Origin: Cellulomonas carbonis
GTDB lineage: Bacteria; Actinomycetota; Actinomycetes; Actinomycetales; Cellulomonadaceae
Length of the DNA stretch: 64,000 nt
Direction of reading: 5' to 3'
NCBI RefSeq assembly: GCF_014636275.1
Contig: NZ_BMEB01000005.1
Span: forward strand, 1 to 64,000
Shown: positions 16,306-25,573 of the stretch, piece after piece
How positions within the stretch are numbered: position 1 is the stretch's first letter
Layout of the letters: the number at the start of each line of letters is the position of its first letter
Program-made: the position numbers and the translations under genes
The notes under the pieces: model-generated
What the model saw: the letters and a program-made list of their open reading frames with translations, nothing else
The model's database searches: none
Told to the model about the DNA's origin: nothing

Positions 16306-17226
16306 ATGGACCTGACCAGCCGTGACGAGGTCCGGGGGGCGCGCGGCCTCGCCGGTGGCCCGGGGCGCCGTGCCGCGCTCGCCGTCGCCGCCGTCCTGCT
16401 CGTCGCGGGCTGCGGCGGCACCACGCCCACCGAGCCCACCGCGGAGCCGCCAACCACGTCACCCGGCGCGTCCCCCGACGAGTCGCCCACGGCCGAGCCC
16501 ACCGAGCCGTCCGAGGAGACGACGGTCCCGGCGTACTTCATGGTCGACACGCGCGCAGGTCTGCGCCTCGCGCGCGAGCACCAGGTCGCCACGGGCAGCG
16601 ACCCGGTCGCGGCCGCGGTCGAGGCGATGATCGCCGGCTCGGTCGACCCCGACTACACGACCTCGTGGAGCCCCGCGACGGAGGTCCTGTCGGTGACGAC
16701 GACCGACGGCTCGGCCGTCGTCGACCTCAGCGAGGAGGCCCGGACCGCGAACGTCGGCTCCGAGGGCGCCGCGCTCATGGTCCAGCAGCTCGTCTACACC
16801 GTGACCGAGGCGATGGACGACCCCGGGGCGACCGTCGACCTGCTCATCGAGGGCGCACCCGCGGGCGAGCTGTGGGGTGCCGTCGTCTGGGACGGCGCGC
16901 AGGCCCGCACCGACCCGCTCGGGGTGCGCGTGCTGGTCCAGATCGACGAGCCGCTCGAGGGTGCGACCGTCTCGTCACCCCTGACCGTGAGCGGCGACGC
17001 GGCGGTGTTCGAGGCGAACCTCACGTGGCGCGTGCTCGACGCGTCGGGGGCCGAGGTCCAGTCCGGCTTCACGATGACGGCGGAGGGCCAGACGTTCGCG
17101 CCCTACGAGTTCCAGGTCGAGCTCGAGCCCGGGACGTGGACGGTCGTCGTCGACGAGGGCGACCCGTCGGGCGGCGAGGCGGGCGGCGAGCCCATGACGG
17201 ACAGCCGCACGATCACGGTGGAGTGA
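16306..17226 (+). CDS. GerMN-domain lipoprotein with Gmad2-like domain
   Basis: A 306-residue lipoprotein with lipobox LLVAGC followed by GGTT and a Thr/Pro/Glu-rich linker (to about residue 75). A GerMN domain follows (YFMVDTRAGLRLAREHQ, TEVLSVTTTDGSAVVDLSEE, VQQLVYTVTEA), then a bacterial Gmad2 immunoglobulin-like domain (VRVLVQIDEPLEGATVSSPL ... FEANLTWRVLDASG). This pairing is common in actinobacterial surface lipoproteins unrelated to sporulation. The ligand is unknown. Confidence 0.88.
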   Translation: MDLTSRDEVRGARGLAGGPGRRAALAVAAVLLVAGCGGTTPTEPTAEPPTTSPGASPDESPTAEPTEPSEETTVPAYFMVDTRAGLRLAREHQVATGSDPVAAAVEAMIAGSVDPDYTTSWSPATEVLSVTTTDGSAVVDLSEEARTANVGSEGAALMVQQLVYTVTEAMDDPGATVDLLIEGAPAGELWGAVVWDGAQARTDPLGVRVLVQIDEPLEGATVSSPLTVSGDAAVFEANLTWRVLDASGAEVQSGFTMTAEGQTFAPYEFQVELEPGTWTVVVDEGDPSGGEAGGEPMTDSRTITVE

Positions 17227-17278
17227 CGGCGGCCCGGGCCCGCCGGACCGTGAACGGGCCGTGCCCGCTGCCCGCCGG

Positions 17279-17719
17279 TCACGCCATCCGCACCGACACC
17301 GGCGTCCCCGCCTCGACCGTCCGGGAGACGGTGCACGTGCGGTCGTGCGAGACGCGCAGCGCGCGCTCCGCGACCTCCCGCACCCCCTCGGGCGCGTCAT
17401 CGGGCAGCCGCAGCGAGAGGGTCAGCTCGACGTCGCGCAGGACCGTTCCGGTCCCGTCGTGCACCTTGTGCGCGGTGACCGTGACCGTGAGCGCGTCCGG
17501 CTCGGCGCGCCGCGACGTCACGGTGTCGACGTCGACCGCCGTGCAGCCGGCGATCGCCGCGAGCAGCAGCTCGATCGGCGAGAGGTGCGCGTCGTCGGTG
17601 CTGCTCATCGTCACGGAGCCACCGCGCGCGGTCCGTGCCACGTACGTGCCCGTCGTCACGCGGTCGAGCGTGACGGAGCGCAGCGTGTCGGCGGAGGAGG
17701 AGGTGGGGTTCTCGGTCAT
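17279..17719 (-). CDS. OsmC-family peroxiredoxin-like protein
   Basis: A 146-residue OsmC/Ohr-fold protein with both reactive cysteines, C59 in IAGCTAVDVD and C129 in HDRTCTVSRTV. This fits thiol-dependent reduction of organic hydroperoxides. SPIELLLAAIAGC is the family signature. The start is the ATG at 17719; the longer form from 17758 would add residues not typical of the family. Encoded alone, convergent with the GerMN gene. Confidence 0.9.
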   Translation of the reverse strand: MTENPTSSSADTLRSVTLDRVTTGTYVARTARGGSVTMSSTDDAHLSPIELLLAAIAGCTAVDVDTVTSRRAEPDALTVTVTAHKVHDGTGTVLRDVELTLSLRLPDDAPEGVREVAERALRVSHDRTCTVSRTVEAGTPVSVRMA

Positions 17720-17792
17720 GCCTGATCGTCGCACCCACGTGTCCACCCCGCTTTTCACCCCGCCACGGGTTTTCCACGGCGCCCATCGGCTC

Positions 17793-17798
17793 TAAGGT
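17793..17798 (+). promoter_or_regulatory. -10 box of the EAL gene
   Basis: TAAGGT fits TANNNT. The start of transcription would fall near 17805, giving a leader of about 45 nt that holds the AAGGGGG ribosome site before the ATG at 17850. Confidence 0.45.
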
Positions 17799-17849
17799 CC
17801 CGAGCACGTGGGGGCGGAGCCGCCGCGTGCCGGACGCAAGGGGGCGCAC

Positions 17850-20207
17850 ATGGTTGGACGGCGTGAACCGCAACGGGGCGGTGGTCGGTGGTCGGTCCGG
17901 GGCATCGCCACGGTGACGGTCGCCGTCGTCGTGGCGCTCGACGCGCTCGCCGTCCTGTGGGGGCACCGCGTCGCGCAGCAGCACGCCGTCGCCGAGGACC
18001 GGCGCCACCTCCTCCTGGTCGCGGACACGGCCGCAGACGAGGTCGCGAGGACCGTCGCGACCGCCGCGGCCCAGGTCACCGGCCTCGTCGCCGGCGCCGA
18101 CCTCACCGCGGTGCTCGCCAGCCCCGGCGGTTGCACGCTCGCGATCGACGCGGGCACCGCCTTCCCGGGAGCGCGCCTCAGCGTCGTGTCCGCCGACGGG
18201 TCCATCGCGTGCTCCTCCGCCGACGTCCCGATCGACGGGTCGCAGCCGCACGCCGGCGCCCCGTGGCTCGGACGCGCTCTCGCGAGCGACGGGCTCATGA
18301 CGTTGTGGGACACGGGCGACCGGGTGCGGGACGGCGACGTCGCGGTGGTCGCGCACCGGTTCCACGCCGACGACGGGACGGCCGCCGGCGCCGTCGCGCT
18401 CTTCCTGCCGCTCGACGACGTGGCCGGCGCCCTCGCGGCCGGACGTCCCGGACGGGACGCCGCGGGCGACCGTGCGGAGGGACCGACCGGCCCCGCCGCC
18501 GACACGGCCTTCTTCCTGGTCGACACGTCCAGCCGCACGATCGCCTCCCCGGTCCCGTCCGACGAGGACGCCCGTCCGGTCGCGGGCGACTGGGACTCCG
18601 CGGAGCCGGTCGTCACGCCCGACGGCGTCGAGCGGCACGTCGTCACGCGGCCCGTCGAGGGCACGCCGTGGGCCATCGCCGCCGGCAGCGCCTGGGCGGA
18701 CGTCGTCGCGCACGCGCGGTCCGAGGCGGTGCGGCAGGCCCTCGTCGGCCTGGCCCTCCTCGCGGCGCTCGTGGGCGCCGGGTTCCTCCTGCACCGCACG
18801 GTCGTCGGGCCCCTGCGACGCCTCACCCGTGCGGTGGAGGCGGCCGCGACCGACCCCGACCGCCGCGTGCCCGAGGCGGGCGCACAGGAGCTCCGACGTC
18901 TCGGGCGCGAGTTCAACGCGCTGCTCGACGTCCGTGCGGGCCACGAGGCGCGTCATCGGCACGCCGCGACGCACGACGACGAGACGGGGCTGCTCAACGC
19001 GCCCGGCCTCGTCGAGCACGTGGACACGTGCCACGGCGGCTCGCACGTGCTCGCCGTCGGGCTGCGGGGGCTGGTCCACCTCGACGTGGACGGCACGGAC
19101 CTCCCGCCGGCCGTCCGGATCGCCGCCGCCCTGGCCGACGCGGCCGGCCCCACGGCCGCCGTCGCGCGCACGGGCGAGGCCGTGCTCACGGTGTGCGTGT
19201 CGCGTGACTCGACGCGTGACGTCGACGCGCTGGCCCACCGGCTCGCCGAGGCGGTCGACGCGGCGTCGGGCGGTGCGGTCCGGGCCGCGATCGGCGTCGC
19301 GACCCACCAGCCCGGGACGGGCGGCGCGGACCTCGTGCGCCGTGCGGCGACGGCGCTCTCGGCCGCGTCGGCGCAGGGCCGGGTCGCCGTCCGCTTCGAG
19401 GACTCGATGCACGAGCGCGCCGAGCACCACGCCCGGACGGAGCTCGCCCTGCGGCGGGCGCTCACGGCGGGCGAGCTCGTCGTGCACTACCAGCCCATCG
19501 TCGACGTCGCCGACGGCACGGTGCTCGGGGTCGAGGCCCTGGTCCGGTGGGAGCGGGACGGCCGGCTCGTGCCGCCGCTGGAGTTCGTGCCCGTGGCCGA
19601 GGCCAGCGGGCTGATCGGGGCGCTCGGCGCCCACGTCCTGCGGGAGGCGTGCCGTCAGTCCGCGCGGTGGCGGGCCCAGGGGCACGACCTCCTCCTGTCC
19701 GTCAACGTCGCGGCGGGGCAGCTGGTCGACGGCGGGTTCGTCGACGTCGTCGAGCGTGCGCTCGCCGAGAGCGGCCTGCCGCCGGACCGCCTGTGCCTGG
19801 AGATCACCGAGTCCGCGCTCGTCGCGCACGGCGCGGGTGGGCAGGACACGCTGCTCGGCGTCGAGGCGCTGGGCGTGCGGCTCGCGGTGGACGACTTCGG
19901 GACGGGCTACTCCTCGCTCGCCTACCTGCGCGACCTGCCCGTCACCGAGATCAAGGTGGACCGCGGCTTCGTCGCCCACCTCGGGCACGACCCACGCGAC
20001 ACCGAGCTGGTCGCCTCCGTCGTCGCGATGGGCCGGGCGCTCGGCATGGCCGTCGTCGCCGAGGGCGTCGAGACGCAGCAGCAGCTCGACGCGCTGCGCG
20101 CCCTCGGCTGCGACATGGCCCAGGGCTACCTCCTCGGGCGCCCCGGACCCGCCGCGCGGCTCGAGCCGCTCCTGCGCGGGACGGCGATGCTCGGCCGCAG
20201 CGCGTGA
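17850..20207 (+). CDS. Membrane EAL-domain c-di-GMP phosphodiesterase with degenerate GGDEF
   Basis: A 785-residue sensor enzyme. A transmembrane helix near residues 17-37, an extracytoplasmic sensor region, a second helix near 297-318 and a HAMP-like segment precede a GGDEF-fold region that lacks the GGDEF motif. The EAL domain (about 515-775) has VEALVRW, SVNVAAGQL, EITESALV, VDDFGTGYSSLAYLRDLPV, EIKVDRGFV and VAEGVETQQQ, so it looks active. The ATG at 17850 is preferred over a GTG at 17808 because AAGGGGG precedes it at good spacing. Likely lowers c-di-GMP in response to an external signal. Confidence 0.9.
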   Translation: MVGRREPQRGGGRWSVRGIATVTVAVVVALDALAVLWGHRVAQQHAVAEDRRHLLLVADTAADEVARTVATAAAQVTGLVAGADLTAVLASPGGCTLAIDAGTAFPGARLSVVSADGSIACSSADVPIDGSQPHAGAPWLGRALASDGLMTLWDTGDRVRDGDVAVVAHRFHADDGTAAGAVALFLPLDDVAGALAAGRPGRDAAGDRAEGPTGPAADTAFFLVDTSSRTIASPVPSDEDARPVAGDWDSAEPVVTPDGVERHVVTRPVEGTPWAIAAGSAWADVVAHARSEAVRQALVGLALLAALVGAGFLLHRTVVGPLRRLTRAVEAAATDPDRRVPEAGAQELRRLGREFNALLDVRAGHEARHRHAATHDDETGLLNAPGLVEHVDTCHGGSHVLAVGLRGLVHLDVDGTDLPPAVRIAAALADAAGPTAAVARTGEAVLTVCVSRDSTRDVDALAHRLAEAVDAASGGAVRAAIGVATHQPGTGGADLVRRAATALSAASAQGRVAVRFEDSMHERAEHHARTELALRRALTAGELVVHYQPIVDVADGTVLGVEALVRWERDGRLVPPLEFVPVAEASGLIGALGAHVLREACRQSARWRAQGHDLLLSVNVAAGQLVDGGFVDVVERALAESGLPPDRLCLEITESALVAHGAGGQDTLLGVEALGVRLAVDDFGTGYSSLAYLRDLPVTEIKVDRGFVAHLGHDPRDTELVASVVAMGRALGMAVVAEGVETQQQLDALRALGCDMAQGYLLGRPGPAARLEPLLRGTAMLGRSA

Positions 20208-20286
20208 ACCGCGCTTGACCCGCGCCTGAGCCGACGGCGCCTGACCCGACCGCGCGCCGCCCGCTCGGCACCCGGACGCCGGCACG

Positions 20287-20325
20287 ACGAGGCCCCGCCC
20301 ACTGAAGTGGTGGACGGGGCCTCGT
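20287..20325. terminator. Bidirectional terminator hairpin
   Basis: An 11-bp stem (ACGAGGCCCCG with CGGGGCCTCGT) encloses a smaller CCAC/GTGG stem with loop TGAA. Lies between convergent genes ending at 20207 and 20350. Confidence 0.85.
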
Positions 20326-20349
20326 GGTCGGTGCGTGCGACCCTGCGGG

Positions 20350-20796
20350 TCAGACGGTGACGGGCTGGCGGACCGCGGCGGCGGGGGCGTCGACGGCGAG
20401 CTTGCGCAGCGCGTACCCGACGGCGGCGAACAGCACACCCATGCCGGCGGCGAAGGCCGCGACACCGAACGCGATCACCGAGGTGAACAGGCTCGAGCGC
20501 AGGAACGAGGCGTTCATCGCCGTCGCGCGGGCCGGGTCCTCACGGTCCATCTCCGCGTACGTCTTGCCACCGGCACCGTCCAGCGCGTGCTGGTTGATGA
20601 TGTCGGCCTGCACGTACGCGTCCAGCGGACCGTCGACCAGGTTGCCCTGGAACGCCATCGCGTCGTCGGGGATCGTGATGTTCTCCGCGACCAGCTGGCT
20701 GCGCACGGTGAGCCAGGTCGCGCCACCGGCGACGACCAGCAGCGCACCGGCGACCATGAGGATCGTCGCGATCAGGCGGACCGGCTTGGTGTTCAT
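20350..20796 (-). CDS. Small membrane protein, actinobacterial family of unknown function
   Basis: A 148-residue protein with two transmembrane segments (about residues 8-28 and 112-138) and an extracytoplasmic loop of about 80 residues rich in Asp and Ala. The start at 20796 (MNTKPVRLIATILMVAGALL) has GGGAAGG upstream. Proteins of this pattern are often labelled aromatic ring-opening dioxygenase LigA in databases; nothing here supports dioxygenase activity. Role unknown. Confidence 0.7.
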   Translation of the reverse strand: MNTKPVRLIATILMVAGALLVVAGGATWLTVRSQLVAENITIPDDAMAFQGNLVDGPLDAYVQADIINQHALDGAGGKTYAEMDREDPARATAMNASFLRSSLFTSVIAFGVAAFAAGMGVLFAAVGYALRKLAVDAPAAAVRQPVTV

Positions 20797-20890
20797 GATG
20801 CTGCCTTCCCAGGAACCTACGGTGTGCGGGACCTCCCGGTCCCGGCGGGCCATCCGCGGCCCGTGCCCCCAGTCTTAGACACGGCCGGCA

Positions 20891-20935
20891 CCGTTCCTCG
20901 GGCCCTAGGTCCAGGAGCCCTAGGTCCCGGAACGG
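20891..20935. terminator. Long CCTAGG-containing hairpin
   Basis: CCGTTCC (20891-20897) pairs with GGAACGG (20929-20935), and inside them GGG-N-CCTAGG pairs with CCTAGG-N-CCC. It lies 19 bp beyond the stop of the large minus-strand gene and fits a terminator for it. Confidence 0.7.
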
Positions 20936-20953
20936 ACATCTCGGGGCGACCGG

Positions 20954-23257
20954 TCAGCTGCCGCCGACGTAGCCGACCAGGTCGACGACGAGCTGGACGT
21001 CACCGGCGTACTGGTCCGACCACAGGTCGACGTGCCCGTTCTCGGGGACCGCGACCACGACCAGGTTCGGGATGGCCCGGCCGGGCACGTAGTTGAGGAC
21101 CGACGCGTCCGGCGGCATCGTCCGGCGCGTGGCCGCGACGTCGGGGTACACCCGCAGGTTGCCGTTGGTCGACGGGGCGACGGCCGTGACGTTGAGGACC
21201 ACGGCCGTGGCGTCGTCGGGCACGGCCGTCACGCCTGCCACGTCGAGCGGCACCACGGTCCGGCGTGCGACCGGGCCGGCGACGTCACCGACCCGCGACC
21301 CCGCCCGCGTGTCGAGCAGCCGCTGCGGCGCGACGCCGACGTACGGCGACCCCTTCTCGACGTAGCCCACGACGTCGAGGACGACGTGGACGCGCGACGA
21401 CGGCGACGTGTCCGAGTACAGCGCGATGGTCCCGTCCTCGCCGAGCGGGACGACCGTGCCGTTCGCCTTGTCGACACCCGGTGCGTAGTTCACGGTCGAC
21501 GTGTTCGGCACGGCCATGCCCGCCGGGAAGACGCGCAGGTTGCCCGGCGCCGCGGTCCCCGTGACGGTGACGTTGACGATCGCCGCGACGGCGGTACGCG
21601 GGAGCCGCGCCGCGGTCGCGACGTCGACGGTGCGCACGGTGCGGGCGGGCAGGCCGCCCGCGAGCGGGCCCGTCGCCAGCCGCGTGTCGAGCACGCGGAC
21701 GCCCTCCCGGGTCACGACGCCCGAGCCCTCGACGGTCCAGCCCGACACGTCGATGATCACGCCCGTGCGCGACGCGCCCTTCGTGACGTAGCAGATGGTG
21801 CCGTTCTCGGGCAGCGCGACAAAGGCCGAGTTCGCGACGTCGCGCCCGGGCTCGAAGTTCACGGTCGACGTCCTCGGCACCGGCGTCGCGCCCGTGCCCG
21901 TCGTGTCCGGGTAGACGACGACGTAACCCACACCGTTCGGCCGGACGGCCGTGACGTTGACGATCGCGCCCGTCGCGCCGTCGGGCACGCCCACGCCGGC
22001 CTCCTCGCCCGTCACCTGGACGCACCGCGCGTCACCAGGCGTGACGGCGCCGTCCCGCACCAGGCGGGTGGGCGTCGTGGTCACGACCGGGCCCGCGGGC
22101 AGCGGCGGCTCGGCGATCACGACCTCTCCCCCGGCGGTGTCGACGAGGCTCACGCCGCTCATCGTGTCGACGTAGGCCACGAGGTCGCCGTCGGCCGCGA
22201 CGACCGCGGTCTCGTGCGGGAGGTACCCGGTGGTCGGCGTGGCGTCGGACGTCGTGAGGACGGACCGGTGGACCTCCGTCGGGCGACCGCTGAAGAACGG
22301 CGGCACCGTGCCGCGGACCAGGTCACCACCCGCGACGAAGAGGTCGGTCTGCACCCCGGGCGCGACGAGCCCGGGCACGTCGTGGGTCGCCACCTCGCGC
22401 CCGGCGGCGAGGTCCTCGACGTGCACCGTGCCGTCGTAGACGTCGCCGGCCTCGCGTCCCTCGACCCACGTCAGGAGCTCGTCCTCCAGGGCGACCGTGA
22501 ACGCGCCGACGGAGGTGCGACCGATCACGCGCACGGCGCCGATGCCGTCGGTGACGAGCGGCGCGGCAAGCACCTGGTACGCGTACTCGGCGTTCGCACC
22601 GGTGGCCTCGCCGAAGTAGAGAACCGACCACGCGACGTGGTCCGTGCCGAGCGTCACGTCGGTGACGTACACCTCGTACCCGAACGGCATGGGCGCCTCC
22701 ATGAGCGCCTCGTGCAGGTCCACGCGGCGACCCGTCTCGCGATGGAAGAGCGCGTCCCACGACGCGACCCAGGTGTCGTTCATCCCCTGCGGGCCGACGA
22801 CGTCGAAGGACGGGTCGCCGCCCCACGACGGCGCATGGAGCGTGCCGTCGGGCCGGTGCAGGACGAGGCGGTCGTCCGACGCGCGAACGTACGCGAGGGT
22901 CCCCTCGTGCTCGGCCACGTCGGCCGCGCTCGTGCGCCCGACGAGCGACCGCGGGCCGAGGACCGTCGAACCCTCCGAGCGCTCGAGCGGTCGCGACGTG
23001 ATCTCACCGAGCACCTCGTAGGGCTCGTCGAGCTCACCGTGCGACTCGTACCTCTCGTACGACGTGACGTACACGACGTCGTCGCCGATCTCGGCGGTCG
23101 CGAAGCGACCCGTGAGCAGACCAGGGGCGACCTCGATGCCGCCGAGGAACGTCAGCTCCTCGGCTGCGGCAGCACCGGGCACCAGGGCGGCGCCCGCCAG
23201 GGCTCCGACGACGACGAGCGCCGCGGCGGCTCGGGGGGACGGACGTCGACCGCGCAC
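20954..23257 (-). CDS. Large secreted protein with three C-terminal surface repeats
   Basis: A 767-residue exported protein with a signal peptide (AAAALVVVGALAGAALVPGAAAA). Residues about 35-395 form a beta-rich, possibly propeller-like region (DDVVYVTSYERYE, GTLAYVRASDDRLVLH, LVAYVDTMSG). Three repeats of about 120 residues follow, each with LDTR or similar, IVNVTAV, a proline-rich YP segment, STVNYAPG or similar, and VVLDVVGYV. This repeat is widespread at the C-termini of actinobacterial extracellular proteins. Start is a GTG with AAGGAGG upstream. Probably a surface or secreted binding protein; no catalytic motif seen. Confidence 0.8.
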   Translation of the reverse strand: MRGRRPSPRAAAALVVVGALAGAALVPGAAAAEELTFLGGIEVAPGLLTGRFATAEIGDDVVYVTSYERYESHGELDEPYEVLGEITSRPLERSEGSTVLGPRSLVGRTSAADVAEHEGTLAYVRASDDRLVLHRPDGTLHAPSWGGDPSFDVVGPQGMNDTWVASWDALFHRETGRRVDLHEALMEAPMPFGYEVYVTDVTLGTDHVAWSVLYFGEATGANAEYAYQVLAAPLVTDGIGAVRVIGRTSVGAFTVALEDELLTWVEGREAGDVYDGTVHVEDLAAGREVATHDVPGLVAPGVQTDLFVAGGDLVRGTVPPFFSGRPTEVHRSVLTTSDATPTTGYLPHETAVVAADGDLVAYVDTMSGVSLVDTAGGEVVIAEPPLPAGPVVTTTPTRLVRDGAVTPGDARCVQVTGEEAGVGVPDGATGAIVNVTAVRPNGVGYVVVYPDTTGTGATPVPRTSTVNFEPGRDVANSAFVALPENGTICYVTKGASRTGVIIDVSGWTVEGSGVVTREGVRVLDTRLATGPLAGGLPARTVRTVDVATAARLPRTAVAAIVNVTVTGTAAPGNLRVFPAGMAVPNTSTVNYAPGVDKANGTVVPLGEDGTIALYSDTSPSSRVHVVLDVVGYVEKGSPYVGVAPQRLLDTRAGSRVGDVAGPVARRTVVPLDVAGVTAVPDDATAVVLNVTAVAPSTNGNLRVYPDVAATRRTMPPDASVLNYVPGRAIPNLVVVAVPENGHVDLWSDQYAGDVQLVVDLVGYVGGS

Positions 23258-23474
23258 GCGGCCTCCTTCGGGTCGACGCGCGGGCCGGCCCCTGCGCCGC
23301 CCCCGTCACGTGCCGTTGCGTCCGCGGGCACCGCCGTGGACCGGGCACATCGTCGCGAGGGTGACGAGTCACCACAAGGGACCCCACCGTGCCGGGCTCC
23401 CGTCGGTCACCCGATCGGACGCCGGCGACCCCGGCTGATGGTCGGTGAGCCGCACCGGCGCGGCGCGGCGGAGC

Positions 23475-24617
23475 TCAGGCCAGGTGCCGCTCCCCCGGGC
23501 CGTCGTAGTGGCTGAGCGGACGGATGAGCGCGTTCGCGGCGCGCTGCTCCATGACGTGGGCCGTCCACCCCGTGACCCGGGCGACGACGAAGAGCGGCGT
23601 GAACGTCGCGGTGTCGAACCCCATGAGGTGGTACGCGGGCCCCGACGGGTAGTCGAGGTTCGGCCGGATCGGCTTGCGCGCCGCCATCGCCTGCTCGAGC
23701 GCGTCGTACAGCGCGAGCAGGTCGTGGCGTCCGTAGTGGTCGACGAGCCGGTCGAGCGCGGCCTTCATCGTGGGGACGCGCGAGTCGCCGTTCTTGTAGA
23801 CCCGGTGGCCGAAGCCCATGATCGTCCGCTTCTCCGCGAGCGCGCGCTCGAGCCACGCGTCGGCCCGCGACGCGTCGCCGATCTCGTCGAACAGCCGCAT
23901 CACGGCCTCGTTCGCGCCGCCGTGCAGCGGGCCCTTGAGCGCGCCGATCGCGGCGACGACCGCGGAGTACACGTCGGCGAGCGTCGACGTGACGACGCGC
24001 GCCGTGAACGTCGACGCGTTGAACGAGTGCTCGGCGTAGAGCACGAGCGACGTGCGGAACGCGTCCTGCACGACCTCGGCCGGCTCCTCCCCGAACGTCG
24101 TCCACAGCAGGTTCGCGGCGAGGTCCAGGTCCTCGCGCGGCTCGACGAGGTCCTGCCCGCGCCGCCGTCGCTGGTCGTACGCGACCACCGCCGGGATCTG
24201 CGCGAGCATCCGCAGCGACGCGTCGAGCGTCGCCTCGCGCGACGGGTCCTCCGCGGCCGGGTCGTGCGCGCCCATGACGCTCACGGCCGTCCGCACGACG
24301 TCCATGGGGTGCGCCGTCGTCGGGATCGCGTCGACGACCGCACGGACCGCGGGGCTCAGCGCGCGGTGCGACCGCTCGCGCTCGCGCAGGTCGTCGAGCT
24401 CGCCCGGCGTGGGCAGCTCGCCGTGCCACAGCAGGTGCGCGACCTCCTCGAGCCCGCACCGCGCGGCGAGCTCCTGGACCGGGTAGCCGCGGTACAGCAG
24501 CGAGTTCGACGCGGGGTCGACCTTGGAGATCGCGGTCGTGTCGACGACGACGCCCGCGAGACCCTTGCGGATCTCGGGCGTGCCGCCGGGGGCGGACGGG
24601 GTGGTGGTCGTGGTCAT
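23475..24617 (-). CDS. prpC: 2-Methylcitrate synthase
   Basis: A 380-residue citrate-synthase-family enzyme that condenses propionyl-CoA with oxaloacetate. Active-site regions are present: LKGPLHGGANEAVM, GFGHRVYKNGDSR and the Asp-containing LDYPSGPAYHLMG. The neighbours prpB and prpD assign it to the methylcitrate cycle rather than the TCA cycle, and its length fits the short PrpC type. The ATG at 24617 follows prpB by 41 bp. It ends the gntR-prpDBC transcript. Confidence 0.93.
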   Translation of the reverse strand: MTTTTTPSAPGGTPEIRKGLAGVVVDTTAISKVDPASNSLLYRGYPVQELAARCGLEEVAHLLWHGELPTPGELDDLRERERSHRALSPAVRAVVDAIPTTAHPMDVVRTAVSVMGAHDPAAEDPSREATLDASLRMLAQIPAVVAYDQRRRRGQDLVEPREDLDLAANLLWTTFGEEPAEVVQDAFRTSLVLYAEHSFNASTFTARVVTSTLADVYSAVVAAIGALKGPLHGGANEAVMRLFDEIGDASRADAWLERALAEKRTIMGFGHRVYKNGDSRVPTMKAALDRLVDHYGRHDLLALYDALEQAMAARKPIRPNLDYPSGPAYHLMGFDTATFTPLFVVARVTGWTAHVMEQRAANALIRPLSHYDGPGERHLA

Positions 24618-24658
24618 GATCGCTCCCTTGCGCTCATGCGGGGTGGTCGGTCGGCGGG

Positions 24659-25573
24659 TCAGTCGGCAGGCCGGTCGGCGTGCCCCGTCGAGGTGAAGAT
24701 CGTCGAGTCGAACCGGTCGTAGCCCGCGTAGTCGACCAGCTCGTACAGCCGCGCGCGGGTCTGCATGTGCGGCACCTGGCTCGCGAGCGAGCCCTCGGCG
24801 ACGAGCGCGTCGAGCGCGCGCTCGGCCGCACCCATCGCGATGCGCAGCAGCGAGACGGGGTGGATGACGATGCGCACCCCGACCGACTCGAGCTGCTCAG
24901 CGGCGAAGAGCTCGGACTTGCCGAACTCGGTCATGTTCGCGAGCACGGGCACGTCGACCGCCGCGCACATCGCCTCGAACTCGCGCAGGTCCGCCATCGC
25001 CTCGGGGAAGACCGCGTCCGCCCCGGCGTCGACGAGGCGGCGCGCGCGGTCGACGGCGGCGTCGAAGCCCTCGACACCTCGCACGTCGGTCCGCGCCATG
25101 ACGAGCAGGTTCGGGTCGCGACGCGCGTCGACGGCGGCGCGGACGCGCCGGACGGCCGTCGCGGTGTCCACCACCTGCTTGCCGTCCAGGTGGCCGCACC
25201 GCTTGGGGTTGACCTGGTCCTCGACGTGGATCCCCGCGACACCGGCGTCCTCGAGCGTCTGCACGGTGCGCGCGACGTTCATCGGCTCGCCGAACCCGGT
25301 GTCGACGTCGACGAGCACCGGCAGGTCCGTCATGCGCGCGACCTGCGCGGTCCGGCCCGCGACCTCGGTGAGCGTCGTGAGGCCGATGTCGGGCAGCCCC
25401 AGGTCGGCCGAGAGGACCGCCCCGGAGACGTAGACGCCCTCGAAGCCCTTCTCCTCGACGAGCCGCGCCGAGAGCGGGTTGAACGCACCCGGGAAGCGGA
25501 GCAGGCCCTTCCCCGCGAGCCGTTCGCGGAGCAGCTCGCGCTTCCGTGCCGGGGTGAGCGTGGAGTACAGCAT
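24659..25573 (-). CDS. prpB: Methylisocitrate lyase
   Basis: A 304-residue enzyme that cleaves 2-methylisocitrate to pyruvate and succinate. The lyase signature KRCGH lies near residue 125 (VEDQVNPKRCGHLDGK), preceded by the metal site VDVDTGFGEPMNV and followed by LLVMARTDV and FPEAM. The N-terminus FPGAFNPLSARLVEEKGFEG and SGAVLSADLG are PrpB-typical. Its ATG overlaps the prpD stop (TGATG), giving tight coupling. Confidence 0.95.
   Translation of the reverse strand: MLYSTLTPARKRELLRERLAGKGLLRFPGAFNPLSARLVEEKGFEGVYVSGAVLSADLGLPDIGLTTLTEVAGRTAQVARMTDLPVLVDVDTGFGEPMNVARTVQTLEDAGVAGIHVEDQVNPKRCGHLDGKQVVDTATAVRRVRAAVDARRDPNLLVMARTDVRGVEGFDAAVDRARRLVDAGADAVFPEAMADLREFEAMCAAVDVPVLANMTEFGKSELFAAEQLESVGVRIVIHPVSLLRIAMGAAERALDALVAEGSLASQVPHMQTRARLYELVDYAGYDRFDSTIFTSTGHADRPAD

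Noticed and set aside
20350..20796. Annotation as a LigA-type ring-opening dioxygenase
   Set aside because: The protein has two membrane helices and no metal-site or dioxygenase motif; the label commonly attached to such proteins is unsupported.
20898..20930. Duplicated CCTAGG segments as a possible attachment site
   Set aside because: They pair with each other inside a longer hairpin just after a stop codon, and no integrase or second site is present. A terminator explains them better.
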